Positions 59,184 to 64,000 of a stretch of 64,000 nt of DNA are shown here, in pieces. Both the position numbers and the translations under genes were made by a program. The notes beneath the pieces were generated by a model that saw only the letters and a program-made list of their open reading frames with translations, ran no database searches and had not been told where the DNA came from. The stretch covers positions 806,001-870,000 of the forward strand of contig NZ_AP025492.1 of assembly GCF_024347515.1 (NCBI RefSeq), given 5' to 3'. The DNA is from Vibrio gigantis. GTDB lineage: Bacteria > Pseudomonadota > Gammaproteobacteria > Enterobacterales > Vibrionaceae. Within the stretch, counting starts at the first letter, position 1. Every line of letters begins with the position of its first letter.

Positions 59184-60960
59184 GGTGCTTGCTCAATGTC
59201 CAAAAATTAAAAAAGTTGTACCACTGAAGCGGTGCTTTCAGTGTGTAGTGCTGAAGTCGATCTGCGTATTGCTGAACGACTTGCTTTAAAGATTGTTCGC
59301 GTGTCTTTCTTGGTAGTTCGATTCTGTCGCTAAAATGCTCGAAATAGACATTAAAGTGCGGCTTTGCTTGTGAATCGTCACGTAACCCAAATAGCAAAAA
59401 TACAGGTGCTTTGAGTACAGAGGCTAACATAAATGGCCCTTGAGGGAACGGGGCTTCCTTACCTAAGAACTCTGTCCATACTGAGCGGCTCTCTTTGCTG
59501 GTGGAAGTTCTATCGCCGACAATCACGATCCATTCACCTTGCTCCAACTTCTGCTGTAATAGGATAGCCGTATCAGGCCCCATCGAAGTCACTTGAATCA
59601 GGTTTAAATCCGACTGTGGGTTAACCGCTTTCATCACGGAATTAAAACGCTCTGCATGTTCTGTAAAAACCAGCGCATTGATTTTGATGTTTGAGTGTCT
59701 TCGACCCAAAGCTCGGCACAGCTCAATATTACCAAGGTGAGAACCAAGAATTAGCACACCTTGCTTATTTGCCACCATGCTTTCGAATTGGTCTTGGCCA
59801 TGGATGGTAAGGTTATCTACCGAGAAGTCACCTTTCCATGCTGCGAGCTTGTCGAGCATGGTATGCCCAAACGAAAGCAGGTGGTTGTAGCTGGTTAGTT
59901 CCGCGGGCAACTCTATATTCTGCTGCTCTGCGTAAGCCTTTAGTTGAAACAAGTATTGCTCAGAAGCGTTTCGCGCGCGCTTGCCTGTTAAGTGGTAGTA
60001 ACGCATTACACCACGTAGGATTAGATTGAATACGCCGCGACCTAATAAGGTATAAATGGCTAATAGTAGTTTGATGCCTAACACTGTGCCGCGTTCTTGG
60101 GTGCGAGACCAGTGCGGCTGCTCTGAATTTTGCAGTTCTGAACCCGCTGATGAACCTAGGTTACTTTCAGTAGCGTTAGATTTGAAATGACGAGCAATCA
60201 GTTTTGGTGCTCTTGGCAGCATGCCGAAGAATAGACGCGTATGCATCCAACTGATTTTGACGTTATCCCACAATGCATCGAAATGAGAGATGCCATTTTC
60301 AGGATAGATCACCCGAGTTTCAACGAAATCGATGTCGCAACCTTTCCAATACAGGCGAACTAGAATTTCGATATCGAAGTCCATTCTAGACCCAACATCG
60401 TATTTGCTTAGTACTGCTTGTGTTTGGTCAACAGGGTACGCTCTAAAGCCACACATGCTGTCTTTGATCGATAGGGACAGGGTTTCTATCCACACCCAAA
60501 TGTGTGTCGCGTAGCGTCCGTAGAGCCTCGCTTTGGGCACACTTTCATCGTAAACCGGTTGGCCTGATATCAAACGTTGTGGGTTAGCTTGTGATGCCTG
60601 AATTAATGTTGGTAAGGCTTCAAGGTCATGTTGTCCGTCAGCATCAATTTGAATGGCATGGCTAAAGCCGAGTTGTTGTGCTTTTTTGATTCCGGCTTTT
60701 ACCGCACCGCCTTTGCCTTGGTTCTTTTCAAGTGTCACCAAGGTTACATGTGAGTGCTCTGCTAGGGGAGTGAGAAACTGTTTTGTAGCGAGTTCACTAC
60801 CATCGTCAACGATGATGATAGGTAACTCAAAATGATGGAGTGACGACACCACCGCAGGCATGGTTGCGCCATGATTAAAGCACGGGATAAGGAAGCAAGC
60901 CTTGTAGCTGCTTTCCTTCGTTTGGTGTTGAGAAGTAGCCTCGACTGGAGTGCTATTCAC
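59161..60960 (-). CDS. apeJ: Glycosyltransferase-acyltransferase fusion (ApeJ-like)
   Basis: 599 residues in two domains. A family-2 glycosyltransferase (about 20-245) carries DDG at 52-54 and DADG at 106-109. A LpxL-like lysophospholipid/LPS acyltransferase (about 290-585) has the H-x4-E dyad H408-E413 in SHLGNIEL. In characterised APE clusters such a protein attaches the polyene to a lipid or sugar anchor. It overlaps apeI by 8 bp. Confidence 0.87.
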   Translation of the reverse strand: MNSTPVEATSQHQTKESSYKACFLIPCFNHGATMPAVVSSLHHFELPIIIVDDGSELATKQFLTPLAEHSHVTLVTLEKNQGKGGAVKAGIKKAQQLGFSHAIQIDADGQHDLEALPTLIQASQANPQRLISGQPVYDESVPKARLYGRYATHIWVWIETLSLSIKDSMCGFRAYPVDQTQAVLSKYDVGSRMDFDIEILVRLYWKGCDIDFVETRVIYPENGISHFDALWDNVKISWMHTRLFFGMLPRAPKLIARHFKSNATESNLGSSAGSELQNSEQPHWSRTQERGTVLGIKLLLAIYTLLGRGVFNLILRGVMRYYHLTGKRARNASEQYLFQLKAYAEQQNIELPAELTSYNHLLSFGHTMLDKLAAWKGDFSVDNLTIHGQDQFESMVANKQGVLILGSHLGNIELCRALGRRHSNIKINALVFTEHAERFNSVMKAVNPQSDLNLIQVTSMGPDTAILLQQKLEQGEWIVIVGDRTSTSKESRSVWTEFLGKEAPFPQGPFMLASVLKAPVFLLFGLRDDSQAKPHFNVYFEHFSDRIELPRKTREQSLKQVVQQYADRLQHYTLKAPLQWYNFFNFWTLSKHHDEKESK

Positions 60961-61315
60961 TTTTCTCTCCCAGCTTCATTTTGCCTGAAGAATGGGTTTG
61001 CTCACCGTTATTTGAAGTGTAGCTGAAGCTCAACTTGCTTTTGTCTGCATCCCATTTGAGTGATAGCTGGATTGTGGTGTCAGGCAGGATAGGCTCTTGG
61101 AACTTGATGACTTCCATGCCTTTAAAGAAACTAGGGACGCCTAACTCTTGGACTGCGTAGTGAAGTGCCCAATCAATTTGCGTGACGCCCGGTAGAATAG
61201 GGAAGCTCTTGAAGTGCCCCTTAAAATCGGTGATATCTGCGCTAACATTAAGTGTCAGGGTCGATTCATTATCTATCGTGTCTACAGCAATGATGTTTGG
61301 TTTTCTTTTATCCAT
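60953..61315 (-). CDS. apeI: 3-hydroxyacyl-ACP dehydratase subunit (ApeI-like)
   Basis: 120-residue FabZ-like hot-dog protein with FPILPGVTQIDWALHYAV. This conserved region carries no obvious His where FabZ has its catalytic His-Phe-Pro; KSFPILPG stands in its place. ApeI is known to act as a heterodimer with ApeP. It lies 88 bp after apeH, and a promoter-like pair sits in that gap. Confidence 0.82.
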   Translation of the reverse strand: MDKRKPNIIAVDTIDNESTLTLNVSADITDFKGHFKSFPILPGVTQIDWALHYAVQELGVPSFFKGMEVIKFQEPILPDTTIQLSLKWDADKSKLSFSYTSNNGEQTHSSGKMKLGEKSE

Positions 61316-61358
61316 AGGGCGTGCTTAGAATCCTTAGGCAAATATTGGTTCTTTGACA

Positions 61359-61387
61359 AAAATATAAAAAGATAGTCTCTGTGTAAA
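61359..61387 (-). promoter_or_regulatory. Possible internal promoter upstream of apeI
   Basis: TTTACA (61382-61387) and TATTTT (61359-61364) are separated by exactly 17 bp on the minus strand, in the longest gap of the operon. Inferred from consensus alone. Confidence 0.5.
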
Positions 61388-61403
61388 ATACGATCAGCGG
61401 TTT

Positions 61404-62792
61404 CTATGATTTTATTAGCTGTTCTATGTGAGATGTTAATCGCTTACCTTGGCTGTTGAGAGGAATCTCATCAACAATGCGATATTTTCTTGGGATCGCG
61501 ATTGGCTCTAACCACTTTCTGAGTTCTGTGCGTAGCATCAACCAGAATTTACCTTTAGTCATGGTCGATAACGTCGCTTGGCCTTCATCTGATAATACCA
61601 AAACAGAGGCTAAGATTAATCGCTCAGGTTCTTCAAATGGAATCACCACACACTCGCTTATCCAAGGCAGTTGCTCTAGTCGCTTTTCCACTTCAACCAG
61701 TGATACTCGTTTTTCTTCGATCTTGATCACTCGGTCGGTTCGGCCTTTCAATATGAATTGATTGTCTGAGACCATTTCGCACTCGTCAGCGGTTTGGTAC
61801 CAGTTATTGTTATCGATGTAGGGCGACAATAACTTAATGCAATTCTCACTGTTGAGACTAGCCTCAATACAGTCAAAAAGTTGCCAAGGCGTTTGAGCGT
61901 TCTCTTGCTGACGAAAGGCTATACCGCCAGTCTCTGTGCTGCCAAATACCTCGATAGGTAAATGACCAAGTAGATCTCGTGACTGATGAGTTGACTCGGT
62001 AGGTAACGGACCACCCGAAGAGAAGATTCCTGCAAGTTGTACCTTGTTGGTCTCATGCTTTAAGCGTTTGAGTAGTGCTGGGCTGCTGATCAGCACACAG
62101 TTTTGATTTGCGTGAGACAAGATCTGTTCTGGGTACTCGAGGTTGTTTCGAGCAAATGGAACACCAGAGCATAGCGGCCATAAGACTCTAAACAGTAAAC
62201 CATAGATATGTTGATGAGAAACGGTGCTTTGGATTCGGTTTCCCTTGAGTAATTCGCCCCAGTTTTTGTGTAACTGGGCGGTCTCAATATCTAGGTGTTC
62301 TAACGTTTTATCTATCGCTTTTGGCGTGCCACTTGAACCTGAAGTAAACAGAGTTAATGGGACGGTTGCCAGATCAATGGTTGTAAGATCATCGGTTAGG
62401 GGCTTTTGTACTTCGGTGCTTGAGTCCAATAAGGTTTGGATATTGCGAACGTCACTCACCTCAACTTCGCCAATCGAGTCATCAACTAGCAGGCAATCAA
62501 AATGTTCATTTAACTCAGCAAGCGCACAAGGCTGGTAGTTGCCCGGTAAGATGATGTGTTTGTTGGCTGCTGCACACGCCAAAAAAGCCACCGAAAATAG
62601 GTAGCTATCTTGGGTACAAATAGCGACTCGTTGAAAAGGGGATGAAGATAAAAGGTGCACGAGTTGAGATAAGTCGTCGTTAAATGTTTGCCACGTAATC
62701 TCGCTATTGTCATCAAAGCAGACAATAGATTCGGGCACTCGGTTTTGAGTGAGAAGCTTAGACAGCGAGGTGTAAGATACGGTTTGGGTCAT
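61404..62792 (-). CDS. apeH: Acyl-ACP/CoA ligase, AMP-forming (ApeH-like)
   Basis: ANL-superfamily adenylate-forming enzyme, 462 residues. The nucleotide loop LFTSGSSGTPKA, the GSTETGG motif and the C-terminal LKGRTDRVIKIEEKRVS hinge are present. In APE biosynthesis it activates the aryl starter acid and loads it on an ACP. It lies 6 bp downstream of apeG. Confidence 0.87.
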   Translation of the reverse strand: MTQTVSYTSLSKLLTQNRVPESIVCFDDNSEITWQTFNDDLSQLVHLLSSSPFQRVAICTQDSYLFSVAFLACAAANKHIILPGNYQPCALAELNEHFDCLLVDDSIGEVEVSDVRNIQTLLDSSTEVQKPLTDDLTTIDLATVPLTLFTSGSSGTPKAIDKTLEHLDIETAQLHKNWGELLKGNRIQSTVSHQHIYGLLFRVLWPLCSGVPFARNNLEYPEQILSHANQNCVLISSPALLKRLKHETNKVQLAGIFSSGGPLPTESTHQSRDLLGHLPIEVFGSTETGGIAFRQQENAQTPWQLFDCIEASLNSENCIKLLSPYIDNNNWYQTADECEMVSDNQFILKGRTDRVIKIEEKRVSLVEVEKRLEQLPWISECVVIPFEEPERLILASVLVLSDEGQATLSTMTKGKFWLMLRTELRKWLEPIAIPRKYRIVDEIPLNSQGKRLTSHIEQLIKS

Positions 62793-62798
62793 AACAAT

Positions 62799-63356
62799 TT
62801 AACTCTGACGAATGCGTTGTCTCACTATCCATTCCCCTGCAAAGAGCACCCCTGCAAACACATAGCTGAGTAAGCCATTATATAGGGTCCATACTTCTAG
62901 CGGTTGGAAGCAGGTGTAAAAGGCGATAGAGCCATTGATAATAAAGAACAGACACCAAACTTTGGTGACTTTTCGCGTGTAATCAATGCCACTTTGCGGA
63001 AGTTCAGGCTCTTGAAGGCGAGCAAGGCGCTCGATGATCGTTTGTGGTTGCCATAGGCTTGAAGCGAATACTACCAGCATACAAACATTAACGATAACGG
63101 GATAATAAGTTAGCCAGCCATGTTGCTTAAAGGCTAAACCTAATGTCAGCAGAACAATACCAGCACTTCCACTGATCCAAGCTAGGTGTTTTAGCTCTTT
63201 GATTTTTGCCTGGCCGCCAGTAAAAATGCGAACAGCAAAGATAACGGCCAAGACGATACCCACGGTTTGCAGCCCAAACTTGTTGAGTCCAAAGTAAACC
63301 GCTATTGGATAAGTGAAAAGTATGATTGCCGACAGTAAAGTCAGCAGAGGACGCAT
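62799..63356 (-). CDS. apeG: Membrane protein of the APE cluster (ApeG-like, COG4648)
   Basis: 185 residues with about five hydrophobic helices, including GSAGIVLLTLGLAF and YVFAGVLFAGEWIV. No catalytic motif was seen. The position between the second ACP and the ligase is as in other APE clusters. The function is not established. The start abuts the end of apeF (1-bp overlap). Confidence 0.8.
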   Translation of the reverse strand: MRPLLTLLSAIILFTYPIAVYFGLNKFGLQTVGIVLAVIFAVRIFTGGQAKIKELKHLAWISGSAGIVLLTLGLAFKQHGWLTYYPVIVNVCMLVVFASSLWQPQTIIERLARLQEPELPQSGIDYTRKVTKVWCLFFIINGSIAFYTCFQPLEVWTLYNGLLSYVFAGVLFAGEWIVRQRIRQS

Positions 63357-63613
63357 TATGCGTCCTTCAATAGTTCAACCACAGACTCTACAACGTCATT
63401 AACGGTGCGTACTGCTTTGAACTCTTCAGGTTTGATCTTTTTACCTGTTACGTTCTGGAGGTGAACGACTAAATCAACCGCATCAATGCTGTCTAGGTCT
63501 AGATCAAGATAGAGATGAGCTTCCGGAGTGATATCTTCAGCATCAAGCTCGAACAGCTCAATCAGCGCATCTTTAACCTGGTTGTATACTTCTTGTTGGT
63601 TAGCTTGTGTCAT
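63356..63613 (-). CDS. apeF: Acyl carrier protein (ApeF-like)
   Basis: 85-residue carrier. S42 in LDLDLDSIDAVDL is the phosphopantetheine site, preceded by an acidic helix. It lies 10 bp downstream of the first ACP. Paired ACPs at the head of the cluster are the APE hallmark; one probably holds the starter and one the growing chain. Confidence 0.93.
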   Translation of the reverse strand: MTQANQQEVYNQVKDALIELFELDAEDITPEAHLYLDLDLDSIDAVDLVVHLQNVTGKKIKPEEFKAVRTVNDVVESVVELLKDA

Positions 63614-63623
63614 AAAGATCTGT

Positions 63624-63884
63624 CTAGTTGTTCGTTTGAGATGAGATGTAGTTTGCTAGGTTTGCAACCGACGCAAAATGCTCGCGAGTGTTTGAATCGT
63701 CAGCATCAATCACGATGTTGTACTTCTTCTTGATAGCTAGGCCAAGCTCTAGTGCATCAATTGAATCTAGCCCTAATCCATCACCAAACAGTGGAGCTTC
63801 CGTTTCAATTTCATCAGTGCTCATGTCTTCAAGATTTAGTGCGTCGATGATCAGTTGTTTCAGTTCGTTGTGTAATGTTTCCAC
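63624..63884 (-). CDS. apeE: Acyl carrier protein (ApeE-like)
   Basis: 86-residue carrier with S41 in GLGLDSIDALEL as the phosphopantetheine site. The start is a GTG at 63884. Upstream, the remaining 116 bp contain stops in all minus-strand frames, so the next gene lies at least 60 bp away. A weak pair (TTTCGA, 17 bp, TAGAAT) is visible there. Confidence 0.92.
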   Translation of the reverse strand: METLHNELKQLIIDALNLEDMSTDEIETEAPLFGDGLGLDSIDALELGLAIKKKYNIVIDADDSNTREHFASVANLANYISSQTNN

Positions 63885-64000
63885 TTTGGCCTACTTAATG
63901 CTTTATCTGAATGCTGCTTTAAGGGGGCGATTCTACATGACGTGAAGTATTTTCGAAATGCTGATATCGCCAGTTATGTTATTGATGAGCTAAATATTTT
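63885..64000. other. Right edge of the window, upstream of apeE
   Basis: 116 bp with no complete gene. Any upstream ape genes (expected apeA-D, including an acyltransferase, a methyltransferase and a ketosynthase partner) must start beyond the window. Confidence 0.5.

Overview
The window is chromosomal DNA from a gammaproteobacterium of the genus Vibrio, most likely close to the Splendidus clade. This rests on gene order and protein similarity recalled from memory, since no search was run. Supporting signs are the rlpA-rodA-mrdA-rlmH-rsfS-holA-lptE-leuS and lnt-corC-ybeY-phoH-miaB blocks, a lipoprotein chitobiase, a Vibrio-type 5'-nucleotidase lipoprotein, a large Met/Leu/Gln tRNA array and an aryl-polyene cluster. 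Almost all of the first 38 kb is conserved housekeeping DNA.

Layout. 1-9.2 kb (minus strand): cell elongation and envelope genes (rlpA, rodA, mrdA), ribosome factors (rlmH, rsfS), holA, lptE and leuS. 9.5-11.3 kb: a zinc-ribbon gene, then a complete 1252-bp IS3-family element with a 4-bp target duplication that separates lnt from its terminator. 11.3-17.0 kb (minus): lnt, corC, ybeY, phoH-like and miaB, with ubiF divergent from miaB. 18.6-19.6 kb: a lactonase. 19.8-22.3 kb (minus): 19 tRNA genes (9 Leu-UAG, 6 Gln-UUG, 4 Met-CAU) that carry clear tandem duplications and a strong promoter with a GC-rich discriminator. 22.6-32.7 kb: ychF-pth, prs-ispE-lolB, then hemA-prfA-prmC-sirB2-sirB1-kdsA on the plus strand. 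33-38 kb: a 5'-nucleotidase, ybaK, rluF with a long disordered tail, smrA, a 46-residue membrane protein and tRNA-Pro with a decayed partial copy beside it.

38.3-49.3 kb is more accessory: a secreted hypothetical protein, a TraB/GumN protein, chitobiase, a KdgM-like porin with a good CRP-like site, a copper ATPase (copA) with a CueR-type promoter and an overlapping DUF411 gene, and gltX.

49.4 kb to the right edge is a minus-strand aryl polyene (APE) operon in the order ACP, ACP, membrane protein, acyl-ACP/CoA ligase, dehydratase, glycosyltransferase-acyltransferase, aromatic amino acid ammonia-lyase, thioesterase, LolA-like carrier, MMPL exporter, DUF3261 lipoprotein, ketosynthase, dehydratase, ketoreductase, ketosynthase, small lipoprotein. 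The inferred scheme is as follows. An aryl starter acid is made by the lyase, activated and loaded on an ACP, extended and reduced to a conjugated polyene, attached to a lipid by the acyltransferase, and moved to the outer membrane by the exporter and LolA-like genes. The most interesting points are the lyase inside the operon with a non-HutH selectivity pair, an unassigned lipoprotein at the operon end, and a likely internal promoter. The upstream part of the cluster lies beyond the right edge.
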